Below are positions 23,072-33,659 of a DNA stretch of 64,000 bases, piece after piece. The notes below the pieces were generated by a model. That model did not search any database. It was not told the origin of the DNA and was given only the letters and a program-made list of their open reading frames with translations. Numbering within the stretch: the stretch's first letter is position 1; every line of letters begins with the position of its first letter. The stretch is from Theobroma cacao (taxonomy: Eukaryota; Streptophyta; Magnoliopsida; Malvales; Malvaceae): contig NC_030854.1 in assembly GCF_000208745.1 (NCBI RefSeq), positions 6,986,703 through 7,050,702 on the forward strand. Reading direction: 5' to 3'. The position numbers were made by a program, and so were the translations under genes.

Positions 23072-25910
23072 NNNNNNNNNNNNNNNNNNNNNNNNNNNNN
23101 NNNNNNNNNNNNNNNNNNNNNNNNNNNNNNNNNNNNNNNNNNNNNNNNNNNNNNNNNNNNNNNNNNNNNNNNNNNNNNNNNNNNNNNNNNNNNNNNNNNN
23201 NNNNNNNNNNNNNNNNNNNNNNNNNNNNNNNNNNNNNNNNNNNNNNNNNNNNNNNNNNNNNNNNNNNNNNNNNNNNNNNNNNNNNNNNNNNNNNNNNNNN
23301 NNNNNNNNNNNNNNNNNNNNNNNNNNNNNNNNNNNNNNNNNNNNNNNNNNNNNNNNNNNNNNNNNNNNNNNNNNNNNNNNNNNNNNNNNNNNNNNNNNNN
23401 NNNNNNNNNTATATATATATATATATATATGTTATAGACTAAATAACTAAATAAGTTTTCAAACTATATCAAGAAAGTCAATGTGTAATCCACATCCTTT
23501 TATTACGTTTAAATAAAATCCCCTAAAAATTTTTATTTTAAAATCAAAATAATCCATTCTCATTAACTATTGACTAACTACTGTTAGTTAACAGTACAAT
23601 CAGTAATTTTTTATACTACGTCATCTGTTATGTGGCATGTTGACGTGTCATCTTGATGATGTTAATGCCATATGGTAGATAAAGAAAGTGACATAAAAAA
23701 ATGTTGATTCGGAATCGGGTTTTTTCCTTTTCAAATGTCTAAAAATTAATGGTTAGGTATTTAAAACAAAAAATTTAAAAAAAGTTTTAAATTGATTACT
23801 ATCGTCTCTTAATAGATTACCATCTTCTTCATTGAAGCCATAATTCTTAATAAAATAAAAACTAATCCAACTTTTTTCAGTTCGATTGAAGCCATTGTTT
23901 CTCATATTGAAAGTTTATGTAGAGAAATTCGAGAATATCTAAAAATAATTTTGAGAAAAGAAAGAGTAATGATAAGACACATAATGTTTATAATATTGAA
24001 ACTTGCAAAGATACACAATGTTGTTCAACAATAAACAAAGTCAAATCTTTTTATTCTCTTCCTTAAAATTTATAAAGGAAATCTAATGATGTTTCAAGAT
24101 TACTCAAAAAATGATTTTTAGAAGAGGAATAAGAATTGCAAACAGGGAGAAGATATTCTGGCTCTAAGGTACATTGGGTTTAGGGATTGTTGAAGAAAGT
24201 AAAGGTTATTTTTTTTTTGTTAGGAAGGATGGTTTTAATCATGAAATAGTAATTAGTTTGAAGCAATTAGTTTTTTTTTTTAATTTTTTTTTCAAATCCC
24301 TAATCAAAATTTTTAGACAGTTGGATGAGTAAAAAGCAAAAAACTCAATTCTTAATCAATAATTTTTTATGCCACGTCATCTACCACGTGACATTGATAT
24401 CATCAAGATGACACGTTAACATATCACGTGGAAGATGATGTGGTATAAAAAATTATTGATTATACAGTTGACTAATGAAAGTTAATTAATAATTAGTGTA
24501 AGGGGTTTATTTAAATCAAAATAAAAATTTAAGAATTTATTTGAATATAATAAAAAATAAAGACTGAATTGATTTTTTTAATATAATTCGAGAGCTCATT
24601 TGTGAATTTAGCTTATATTATATAATATTAATAAATTCATTACATATGCCTTCTAGTCAATTTGAACACGAGAAAATGCAAATCACATACATCATCGTGA
24701 TTATAATCGTATCACATGGTCAATGCATGTTACTTGAACCTAAACATTATTTCAATATTTTATTTGATTACAAATAAATAAATATATGTTATGTTTAAGA
24801 AAAATACTATATGCTCCGTGGGCAGTAGTGAGAGAGTTGAATTATCTGGTATCCTAAAATGTCTGCTTCTCCAAAGGTCTTTTAGCTTGTGGGACCAAAA
24901 GAAAACAACAAAGCCAATAAAAGAGTTATAGAAAGAACCCTGAAATCTTGAGTGATGATGTTGTTGAAGCTATACGGAGAAGTTATGTTCTCAAAGTTGA
25001 GGATTGGAGCAGAGGAAGCCAAAGCTCCAATGACGATGTGCGGATATTTCAATCTAAACCAAGTTGCCAGCACTGCCAACCAGGAGGAAAAAAAGAAGAT
25101 TAAATACATTGGGCGGCAACTTTTATACATGATGCTTAGAGACAACGAAAAATCCAAGTAGCAAAAAAAATCAACTAGACGAAACCCAATTTAAGAAAAT
25201 AGTCATACTTCCTCCATAGGAACCTCCAAAAACCACCACAGGGGAGTCATCCGCCGTCAGGTTCTTCTTGAGATCAATTATCAGAGTGGCGTAATCCGCC
25301 AAGGCCTGCGTCGAGGTTAGATATCCGAGAGTGCTTGCATTGCTGTAAGCAATGTCTTTGTCACCACCGAAAGGAATGGATTTCCCATAAAAACGATGCT
25401 GCAATTCACATTATAATTATATACCCTTTTGTTTGGTCAGCAACAAATTCTTAAGAATATATCAAGGCAATGAAAAGAAGGACCTATATAGTTAATCACC
25501 TCAATGAAAACGAGAAGGGCTTTGAAGTATGGTGCAACGTCGAACATGAATCCAGTGTTTTGAGCAAACCATTCGATGTCTCCTTCATTTCCCGTATAAA
25601 CAAAGATTGGAGAATTCTTCTCCGGGCCACCCCAATAGGTGTCATTGATTAGATATCTATGCTGAAACGTTTGATAGCTCTTAGGATTGAAGTTGAAATG
25701 GTCTAGTATTTGGGTGAAATACCTTGCTTTGTAAAGCTTAGTACCACGTTTTGTAGCAAGGGAGAGCTGCTCTGGTCTAATGACTGAAGAAGGAAATCTT
25801 GGAGGAACTTTGTCGTTTGAGACGGTAGAAGACAAAGAAGAGAAGATAGAGAAGCAGAGAAATAAGATCCCCACTGCTATTATCCTCATGCTTCTGAGCT
25901 CTGGATTCAA
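18201..25910 (-). CDS. Lysosomal Pro-X carboxypeptidase-like serine protease (S28), 10 exons
   Basis: Ten GT-AG exons join in phase to 515 codons plus stop: 25500-25910, 25209-25398, 24939-25072, 22363-22475, 22145-22268, 21287-21442, 18872-19027, 18591-18670, 18451-18500, 18201-18334. Family S28 enzymes remove C-terminal residues after proline and act in the secretory or vacuolar/lysosomal route. A hydrophobic signal peptide covers about residues 8-27; an inner methionine at codon 8 is an alternative start. The nucleophile is in GGSYGG (Ser197), the acid in GLRDPWS (Asp449), and the histidine in GAHHVDLR (His474 or 475). Other family blocks are FGGDKDIAYSN, WFRLKYPHI, CYKVIKGSW and WITTEFGGH. 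Length fits the family (about 500). All splice junctions keep frame with no internal stop, so the gene looks intact. Introns 4 and 6 are long and hold both N gaps and a MITE. Function is inferred from homology. Confidence 0.92.
19028..21286 (-). other. Intron 6 of the S28 carboxypeptidase gene
   Basis: This is a 2.26 kb AT-rich intron with a GT donor reading on the - strand next to 21287 and an AG acceptor next to 19027. It contains the TA microsatellite with a 47-N gap and an AT-rich block at 20500-20800. No coding sequence or clear mobile element is seen. The true length is uncertain because the gap may be an estimate. Confidence 0.8.
19549..19709. repeat. TA microsatellite with assembly gap, then GATA repeat
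   Basis: An (AT)n tract runs on both sides of 47 Ns (19591-19637), followed by TAGA/GATA tetranucleotides at about 19685-19709. Assemblers often break at such tracts. The frames here that read as alternating Ile-Tyr are artefacts of the repeat. Confidence 0.95.
23029..23431. repeat. TA microsatellite with 338-N assembly gap
   Basis: (TA)n sequence flanks an N run at 23072-23409 inside intron 4. The right-hand tract ends 5-6 bp before the MITE, whose left target-site copy partly lies in the TA tract. Confidence 0.95.
23437..24613. mobile_element. Mutator-like MITE with ~260-bp inverted repeats
   Basis: The first roughly 260 bp and the last roughly 260 bp are diverged reverse complements. For example GACGTGTCATCTTGATGATG near 23642 pairs with CATCATCTTCC...CATCAAGATGACACGTTAAC near 24400. 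The 9-bp flanks TATGTTATA (23428-23436) and TATATTATA (24614-24622) differ at one base, which fits the 9-bp duplication made by Mutator-like elements. The 1.18 kb element has no transposase, so it is non-autonomous. Because the flanks are AT-rich, the duplication alone is weak; the long inverted repeats carry the call. Confidence 0.7.
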
Positions 25911-28379
25911 TCCTGTGCAGGGAAATAGTGGAGAGACAGAGACTTGAGAGGACCTTCAAAAGTCTGTAATTTCAGTAGAATATGCAAAAGGAGGTGGTTG
26001 GGCTGCTTTAGAAATGGTTTAGAAATGACAATTTAGATAACTTGTTTGTAGGAGTAGGACCATTAACCATACTTAGCTGTAACAAGGACTGGAAAAAAAG
26101 ACGTGATGGGTTGGCAATTATTCTCCCCCTCCTATTTTTTTAATTATAAATTTAGTGACATTTTTAATCAAATTAATTCAATTTTGATTTTTTTATAAAA
26201 TCATAAACTTATAAAGTATTTTTTTAAAAAAAATTTACAAATTTTGAATTTCAAAATTTTCAAAATATATTTTTCAAAATTTTAATTCTATATGATTTAA
26301 TAGTCAAACCAAAACAAAGAAAATAGAAAATAGAGAGTATTCTTTTGTCTTTGTCACAGTTGTTGTGTAGCAATTTCATCCATTAATATATACAAAATAT
26401 AGAGACGTTAAATTGACATTTAGACGCCCTCGTAATTTGTATAAAAGCATTAAAAAAAAGCTACAATTTTGATGCTGACATGGTAGATCATATGATCCCT
26501 AAAAAAAAAAAATGTAATAGAATATCCATTTTGTATATATTTTCTCCAGAGTAGACCTTTCCCAGGTCAATTTGTCACTTATCCCTTTTAGTGATTTGTT
26601 AATAAATAAAAGTGAATAATTAGATAGTCTAATCCGTCATATTTAAGAGTCAAATAGATTAAACATTTTTAAAAAATCAATCAAAATTGACCAAATATGA
26701 AGTAGAATTGAATTGATCAAACATCGAATTGATTTGATCAGTTCGATTCGTCATATGTAAGAATCAAATGAGACAAATATTTTTAAAAAATTGACGAGAA
26801 TTGATCAAATATAAAAGAGAATCGAACTGATCAAATATCGAATCGGTTTGATCGATTCGATTTTGGATTAAAAAGATCAAAATTTTATCAATTTTTTTTA
26901 CAAATTATAATATTAAAATTTATAAACTTTATCCATAATTATAAAATATGAAATGAAAATTAATAATGAAAATATATTTTATATAATTTAAAAGTAATAT
27001 ATATATATTACTTTGGTCTTTTGATCGATTCAATCTAAAAATTTTAAAATCGAGAACCCATCAAATAAATTAATTGAACCAAACTTTTTAGACCAATAGA
27101 TTCAATGAATCAATTAAACTAAATTATTTTTCTCAAATCATATTTGATTCAATTAGATCATTGGTTCGGTTCAATTTTACTCACCTTACTGACAAGGATG
27201 CGTACGTAAATATCATGATTGAGATTTTGATTGTGTATATATATAATTGTGCATATTCATTTATAATTTAAATACACTGTTGAATTTTTAAGATGACCCA
27301 ACATTAAGGCTGATGTTAGGGATTGCATGAATGAAATCCTTTTTATAAATGTTCATTGGTCCCATGAAAAGTGTATATATATCATGTATAAACAGTGATT
27401 GCATTTCCCGCGGGGGACCTGCATCTAAGTCTTAAGGTCAGCTAATTATTGCCTTTCAGTCTTATCTCTGTGTTTTTTGGTACTAAGTAGTTCAAAAAAG
27501 ATGAGGATTGGTGGGATCAATACGCCAACAAGAATTAGCTAATAATGTCTCTGGCCTACTCTGTGTATAATGTCATTTCTTTAGCCAATTGAGTGATCAC
27601 TTTCAAGGTTCAGCCATTTTATAAATTTTGAAATGAACAAAAAGATAAGAAAAACGAAATGTTGTATAATTAGTTTTTTAACACATTGTTGGGGGTTGTT
27701 TATAATAATAAACTCTTGGGCTTATAGAATATATAGCAAACCAAATCATGATCAAAACCCATTATTCATTAATGTAATATTCCATAATATCCCCCAATGC
27801 AACATCCGAATAAGTGTGTTTTTAAGTCTCTTGAGGTTTCACCTAGAGCAAATGGGCCCAAACATGATTAGAGTAATCTATGTAACAAATTACCTCCATT
27901 ATCCATGTATACCCCATCATGGTAAAAGAAATTTATACAAGGTATTACGTGAACAAACCAATGTCGTCGTAGACTTAGATTTATCCTTTTAGTAGTGACT
28001 GGTTGTGTCGTGAGGATATTTAATTACCTTAGGGCCGGCTAATTTACTGTAACTAAATTTAAAAATAAAAATGTTAAAAGATTTAAATTCTCAACTTAGT
28101 TTTTTTATTCATATTATTTCAAATCAAAGCATAATTAGACATTTTTCTAAAGTGAGAGAGGAATTACCTCTAGTTGATCAAAACACCATCCAAAAGCTAT
28201 GGTTTCTTGCACCCCTTCCAACGATTTCAAGCATTCTTCCATTCTCTTTTGAAATGACTTGTGTTTGGGCAGAACATAGAAGAACAAAAGACAACAGCCA
28301 ACCCCTCTTTAGTCAACAACCAAGGGTTAAGATTTCAGAGAAAGCCATCTACTGTCAATAGCCAGACAGACCAAGGAAT
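25911..28379. other. Intergenic, includes carboxypeptidase promoter
   Basis: The first few hundred bases are the upstream region of the - strand carboxypeptidase gene; I could not pick a convincing TATA box. The remainder is AT-rich, with homopolymers near 26500 and a two-copy tandem repeat at 26635-26862. Short frames at 27633-27992 and 28071-28361 have no recognisable protein features. The last 200 bp may already belong to the diverged tail of the LINE remnant. Confidence 0.6.
26635..26862. repeat. Two-copy tandem repeat, 114-bp period
   Basis: CGTCATATTTAAGAGTCAAA (26635) recurs as CGTCATATGTAAGAATCAAA (26749), and the TTTTTAAAAAAT...GATCAAA...ATCGAAT blocks that follow align at the same spacing. 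The two copies are diverged. The region also has many GATTTGATC/GATCGATTC strings. No function is evident. Confidence 0.6.
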
Positions 28380-28775
28380 CAGGTCAGCCACAGCTGAGTC
28401 ACAACCCAATTCCTAACTTCATTTACACTTTTTCTGATTGCTTTCATTATCTTTTTGATGTTTGCAAAAATAGGATTGTCCATCCAAGGGCCTCCGTTGT
28501 TTCCTTGGATTGCATTATAAACCTCTTCAACATCTGTTTCCATAACAAGCTTCTAGAATCCTTCCTTGTTAGCCAAAATTAGAGCCTTTCTGATCAACTT
28601 CGCTCTGAGAGAGAGAAAGAGAGAGAATTATCTTTCCTTTCACACAAATTAGTTGATCATTATTGTCCCTACCCTTCACTCCTATAGTTACGAGACTCAC
28701 CTCAAGGTTAAAAGCATCATCGCAGTCGACCTAAATTTCTCCCTCTTCTGGTAGAAAATGCTTCTTCGAAGCTTC
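28380..28775 (-). mobile_element. LINE-type retroelement remnant, 3' part (RNase H-like)
   Basis: On the - strand, from 28775 downward, a frame reads an RVT_3-like RNase H: VDCDDAFN near the start, then ALILANKEGF and LVMETDVEEVYNAI, which is the helix and catalytic-acid region of this family. It is the continuation of the sequence at 41116-42150. The two were separated when Copia C inserted at the GCTTC site (28771-28775 repeated at 41111-41115). Stops and a microsatellite-like GA run near 28610 show decay. Confidence 0.65.
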
Positions 28776-29105
28776 TATTGAGATAAAAACTAGCTTGAGT
28801 GTTATTTTTGTTTAACGAAGTATTGGACAAGTGTCCATTTTGCTTTGTTGTACTAGCTTGATAAGCTAAAGTGCTTGTTGCTGCTACATGTCCTTTGAAC
28901 GTGTAAGCATTGCATGCTTACCTTAATGTTATGTCAAACACTTAGTGATTTTCTACAAGTGTTAATCATGCATCTCATGTATATATTTATGTATCTTTTT
29001 TCAGTTAATGTGATGATCGATATTAACCAAGTTCCTCTGTTTTTTCATTATTTTTACTTTCTTCTCTGCATGCTTGATACTTCTGTTGTGAATCAACAAT
29101 AACGT
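28776..29105 (+). repeat. 5' LTR of Copia C
   Basis: The 330-bp LTR matches the split 3' LTR almost base for base. It ends AATAACG directly before the primer site; the 3' copy ends AATAACA, so the terminal A changed to G here. Confidence 0.88.
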
Positions 29106-29117
29106 GGTATCAAAGCA
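29106..29117 (+). other. Primer binding site of Copia C
   Basis: TGGTATCAAAGC differs at one base from the initiator tRNA-Met site TGGTATCAGAGC and sits directly after the 5' LTR. Confidence 0.8.
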
Positions 29118-29202
29118 CATAACCGATCCTTGAGTCACTTAAAATATTTACAATCTTAAAATCTCATCTTTCATCTACTATAACCTAACTTCATTTCAAG
29201 CA

Positions 29203-30117
29203 ATGTCAACTTCAACCTCTATTGTTACACAGTAGTCACCATTTTCATTTAATGGTTCAAACTATCCTGTTTGGGCCATAAAATGAAAGCATTTCTCAGA
29301 GGTGTTAATCTTTGGAATGTTGTTGAGTTTGAGACTGAATTACCAGTGCTGAAGGAGAATGCTACGCAAGCAAAAGTGAATCAGCATGAAGAAGACATTA
29401 CAAAGAGATATAGAGCTTTATCTTTCATACATTCAGTTGTGTCTGAATCGATTTTTAGTAGAATAATGGGATGTGAGATTACAAACCAAGCTTAGAGTAA
29501 GCTTAAGAAGGAGTTTTTGGGATCTGCAAGAAGCAAACAAGTGCATTTGCAAAATCTCAAAAGGAAATATGAGCTTCTGAGAATGAAAAAGAGCTAGACA
29601 GTAGGTGTTTTTGTTCAAGATCTGATGAAACTGGTAAACCAGATCAGACTTATGGGAAACTCTCTTTCTAACATAAAGTGGTAGAGAAGATTATGTTAAG
29701 CTTATCAGAGAGGTACGATGCCACAATCACTTATCTGGAGCAAGTAAAGAACATCTCAAAACTTTCAATATCAGACTTAATTAATGCTTTGGAAGTTGAT
29801 GAACAGAGGAAGGTAGCAAAAAGAGATGAAAAAGTTGATCATGCATTGGCAGCTCGTGCAAAATGTAAAGCTCATGTTGATTCTTCGTTTAAAAAGAATT
29901 CAAATGAAAACAAAGAAAAGGACAAAGTTGGTACAGCTACTGGAATGTTTCAAAATAAAAGAGGCAAGTTTTCAATCTATTCTTATTATAAGAAGAGAAG
30001 TCATTCTGAAGCTTATTGCAAGTTCAGACCTGGGGTCAAATGTAATGCATGTAAGCAGCTAGGACATGTAGAAAAAGTTTACAAGAATAAAGCTGAGGTT
30101 GTAGATAAAAAACCCTA
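29203..30117 (+). pseudogene. gag of Copia C
   Basis: The frame opens at the ATG at 29203, but an in-frame TAG appears after ten codons. The capsid region (FNGSNYPVW..., 29271-29690) is broken by stops and a frameshift. A clean 146-codon part (29678-30118) holds the C-terminal domain and tandem zinc knuckles. The second knuckle reads CNACKQLGHVEKVY with the final cysteine lost, and the first has lost both leading cysteines to tyrosine. It is non-functional. Confidence 0.8.
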
Positions 30118-30160
30118 GATTACAAAACAAGTCGAGAGAGCTGAAGTTGCAGAGGAAGTC

Positions 30161-32384
30161 TTGTTCATGGCTATTGAAAATTCTAACTCAATAGATAAAA
30201 ACCAGTGGCTTCTTGATAGTGCATGTTCTAATCATATGACTTCGAAGGTTGAGTTATTCTCTGAACTTGATACTGATCACTGTTCTTCAGTTAAAATTGG
30301 AAATGGCTTTATACTGGATGCTATAAGGGAAGGAACAGTTGTAATCCAAACTTCTTCAGGCACCAGGTATGTTCTAAATGTGCTTCTGGTTCTTGAAATA
30401 ACTAAAAATTTATTGAGTGTTGGCCAGTTAGTTGATGATGATTATATGCTGATATTAAAAAATAATGCCTGCATAGTTTATGAACCTTCTGGTGTCTACA
30501 TGATGTCTGTTCCTATGGTGAGAAAGTGTTTTCTTGTTAAATAGGGAAATATGTGTTTGTCTGTAATAGAATCTTCATCAGAACAAATCTATTTGTGCAC
30601 AAAAGGCTAAGCCATTGCAATTATAAGTCTCTACTGCAAGCAAATGCCTCTAGTTTGTTATTGGATCTTTCTAAATTGCATGGAAATGGTCCTATATGTA
30701 GCTCTTGTCAGTATGGTAAGTTGACTAGAAAGTCATTTCCCAAGTAAAGTTTGAATAGCGCAGTGAACAGATTGGACTTAGTTCATTCTAATGTTGTTGG
30801 ACCTATGAATGAGCCCTTTCTAAATGGAAGCAAATATTTTGTTATTTTTATTGATGATATGTCTAGAATGACTTGGATTTATTTCATACAACATAAGTCA
30901 GAAGTATTCTCAGTGTTTTAGAAATTCAAAACTAGAGTTGAGAATGAATCTGGTTACAAGATCAAGACACTAAGGACAGATAATGGAGGAGAATATACTT
31001 CTTTAAAGTTCACAAGTTATTTGGAGAATGAGGGTATTCATCATTAATTAATAGCTCTATATTGTCTTGAATAGAATGGTGTCAATGAAAGGAAGAACAG
31101 AACTATAGTTAAGATGTCTAGGTGCCTTCTGTTTGAGAATATGCTTCCTAAAAGCTTTTGGGCAGAATATCTTGATCACTCAAGTTGTGAATAATAAAAC
31201 TCCCTATGAAGCTTGGCATAACATCAGACCTTCTGTGGATCATTGAAGGATCTTTGGATCCATTTATTATCTTCATGTTCTTGAAGAACTTAGAGATAAG
31301 CTGCAGCCCAAGGCAAAGATGGGAATTTTTATTGGTTATAGTCAACAATCTAAAGCTTACAGAGTTTATCAAATTGAGTTTGGTAAAGTCTCTATTAGTA
31401 GACATGTACCATTTGATGAAAAAACATATTGGAACTAGGAGAAAAATCAAGTGTAGTGTACCAAAATTTTAGATGAAGATGTTGATCTTCAACTTGTAAG
31501 CAGTGATGAGATGCTTGATACAAAACATATTGTAGATGAACCTCCTGTAAGAGGTACTCGACTGTTACAGGAGATTTATGAAAGTTGTAATGTGGCAGTC
31601 TTTGAGCCTGCTACACTTGAAAAAGTTGTTATGTTACCAAAATGGAAAGAAGCTATGAAAGAGGAAGTGAAATGATAAATCTCAATAAGACATGGAGCTT
31701 AGTAGATAGGCCTAAGCATCAACATGTTCTTGGAGTGAAATGGGTGTTTAGAAAGAAATTGAACTCTGATGGTTCTTTGAACAAGCATAAAGCAAGGCTC
31801 GTTGTCAAAGGCTTTGCTCAATTGCCTAATGTAGACTATTATGAAACATTTGCACCAGTTGCTAGAGTGGACACCATTTGATTATTGATAGCATTGTCAA
31901 CTAAGTTTAAATGGAAAATATTCCATTTAAACATCAAATGTGCTTTCTTAAATGGTGATTTGTAGGAAGAAATTTTTATCGATCAACCTTATGGTTTTGA
32001 AATTGAGCCTAACAGAGACAAGGTATACAAACTTTATAAGGCTCTTTATGGTTTAAAGCAAGCGCCACGTGCTTGGTACTGCAAGTTTGATGACTATCTG
32101 AAGAGTCTAGGGTTTTAGAAGAGCAATAATGAAGCTACCTTGTATATACAGAAAACTGGTGATCAAAGTCGTTTGATTATCTCATTATATGTTGATGACA
32201 TGTTAGTTATAGAAGGAGATGATCAAAGAATTGTAAAACTCAAGTTTGAAATGCAAAACAGATTCACAATGACTGATCTTAGACAAATGAGCTATTTGCT
32301 AGGATTATAGATTCTTCAAGGCAATACAGGAATTTATATATTTCAATCAAATTATATTGGTGAAGTTCTGGACAAGTTTAAAAT
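30161..32384 (+). pseudogene. Protease, integrase and reverse transcriptase of Copia C
   Basis: The retropepsin site reads WLLDSACSNHM (30206-30240) with alanine in place of the catalytic-site glycine. The integrase core follows at about 30760-31150, with TDNGGEY and NGVNERKN visible but the first aspartate position changed (LVHSN). Reverse transcriptase (31642-32380) keeps [33 protein letters not shown] and the catalytic YVDDM (about 32190). Several stops make it inactive. After about 32384 the sequence jumps to the extreme C-terminal end of the polyprotein, so RNase H is mostly deleted. Confidence 0.82.
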
Positions 32385-32531
32385 GTAGTTCATTCTGGTC
32401 AAGAGATATTCATTCAGCATTCTAGTTCCAGTGATCAACTTGCAGACATTCTAACTAAACCTCTGCACTTGTCCAGGTTTGAAGAACTGATAAGCAAATT
32501 AAATGCTCATCAAGCTAGTGTTTAGGAGGAG
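32385..32531 (+). pseudogene. Polyprotein C-terminal tail and polypurine tract of Copia C
   Basis: SSSDQLADILTKPL (about 32425-32465) is the standard tail that follows Copia RNase H. It lies directly after the truncated reverse transcriptase. GGAGGAG at 32525-32531 is the polypurine tract just before the 3' LTR. Confidence 0.75.
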
Positions 32532-32588
32532 TGTTGAGATAAAAACTAGCTTGAGTGTTATTTTTGTTTAACTAAGTATTGGACAAGT
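32532..32588 (+). repeat. 3' LTR of Copia C, left part
   Basis: The first 57 bp match the start of the 5' LTR (TGTTGAGATAAAAACTAGC), ending GGACAAGT where the Gypsy-like element inserted. The remainder of the LTR resumes at 40836. Confidence 0.88.
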
Positions 32589-33659
32589 TGTCAGTTAAAA
32601 TTCTACTACGCAAGTATACGTATCGAATAGATAATATATTAGCAAGCAGAGTATCGATCCAACAGAGAATAGATCTAAAATTTTACTAAGTACTAAAATT
32701 AGAACAAATTAATCTTATCCAAACACTCAAAATTAATTGATTAACTAAAACTAATTAACCAAAATTTAAACTAAAAAGGAAAATCAAAGTAATAACAATG
32801 TGAGTAAATATCAAATCAAACAAGCCTAGAATTGCAATGTCCTTCACACTTCATCTAAATCTTATCTCTTTTCCTTAACTTATATCAATGGGTTGAATTA
32901 CTAACCTAGAGTCCTCAATTATTTATAAGGGTCTCCCGACTCATCTTATAAAAATATCTATTTTAACCAAAACATTATATCCCTATGTGAATTGAAATTA
33001 AAACAGACTCATTAAGTTCAGATTCTAATTTGGTGACATATGACCTATAGGTATACCCCTATCCTATACGCAAATCAATTAATATGATCATATGTTATCT
33101 CAATTTTAGTTTACACTAAACTTCTTTTTTCAAGTTTGTTTAGGTTCCTAAATTAATATAATTGGTGATCAGGCAATTAAAAGCATTAAGAACAAATTGG
33201 AATAAACAATTCTAATCCCATTAAAGATAAGCAAGAAAGAAATTAAAAATTCAAATTACATGTGAGTTCAATTGCAATCCTGAAAAAATAGTTTAGTTCA
33301 TAATATCTAATAAAAGCTTCATCCAAAGAAAATTAGCCATTAATCCAATTCATTCAAATTACATGTGAGTTCAATTGCAATCCTAGAAAATAGTTTAGTT
33401 CAATTGCAAAAAGAGCACCAGTCCATTATGCACATTTTTTCACCAATTGAAATTATTTTTGATTCTATTCCTACAAAAACATAAAAATAAATATAAATAA
33501 CATAAAACTAACATTATTAACTTAAAATAAACATTTAAACATAAATTAAACTAAACTAATAAAATAAATAAAAACACCTAAATTCGATCCTAAATTAAGT
33601 CTAACTTAGACTAATTAGATATTTAATCTTCCGTTAAATATATGTATTTGATGCACTCA
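32589..33659 (-). repeat. 3' LTR (left copy) of the Athila-like element, shortened
   Basis: This copy is 1071 bp, against 1476 bp for the right copy. The sequences align until about 33345, then the left copy lacks roughly 400 bp present at about 40110-40580. At the junction it carries a short duplicate of its own 33255-33300 sequence (CAAATTACATGTGAGTTCAA appears twice), which looks like filler from a repair event. Confidence 0.85.

Larger units (their letters stand above)
22476..24938 (-). other. Intron 4 of the S28 carboxypeptidase gene
   Basis: This is a 2.46 kb intron between exons 3 and 4. It contains the 338-N gap within a TA tract (23072-23409) and, directly next to it, a Mutator-like MITE (23437-24613). 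Without these two it would be about 0.9 kb. No exon-like sequence was found inside, and the reading frame joins cleanly across it (DFR|SESENCYK). Confidence 0.85.

Noticed and set aside
22976..23450. 150-codon frames across the second N gap
   Set aside because: Made almost entirely of Ns and TA repeat.
28071..28361. 96-codon + strand frame left of the LINE remnant
   Set aside because: No protein features, and it lies opposite the decayed LINE tail.
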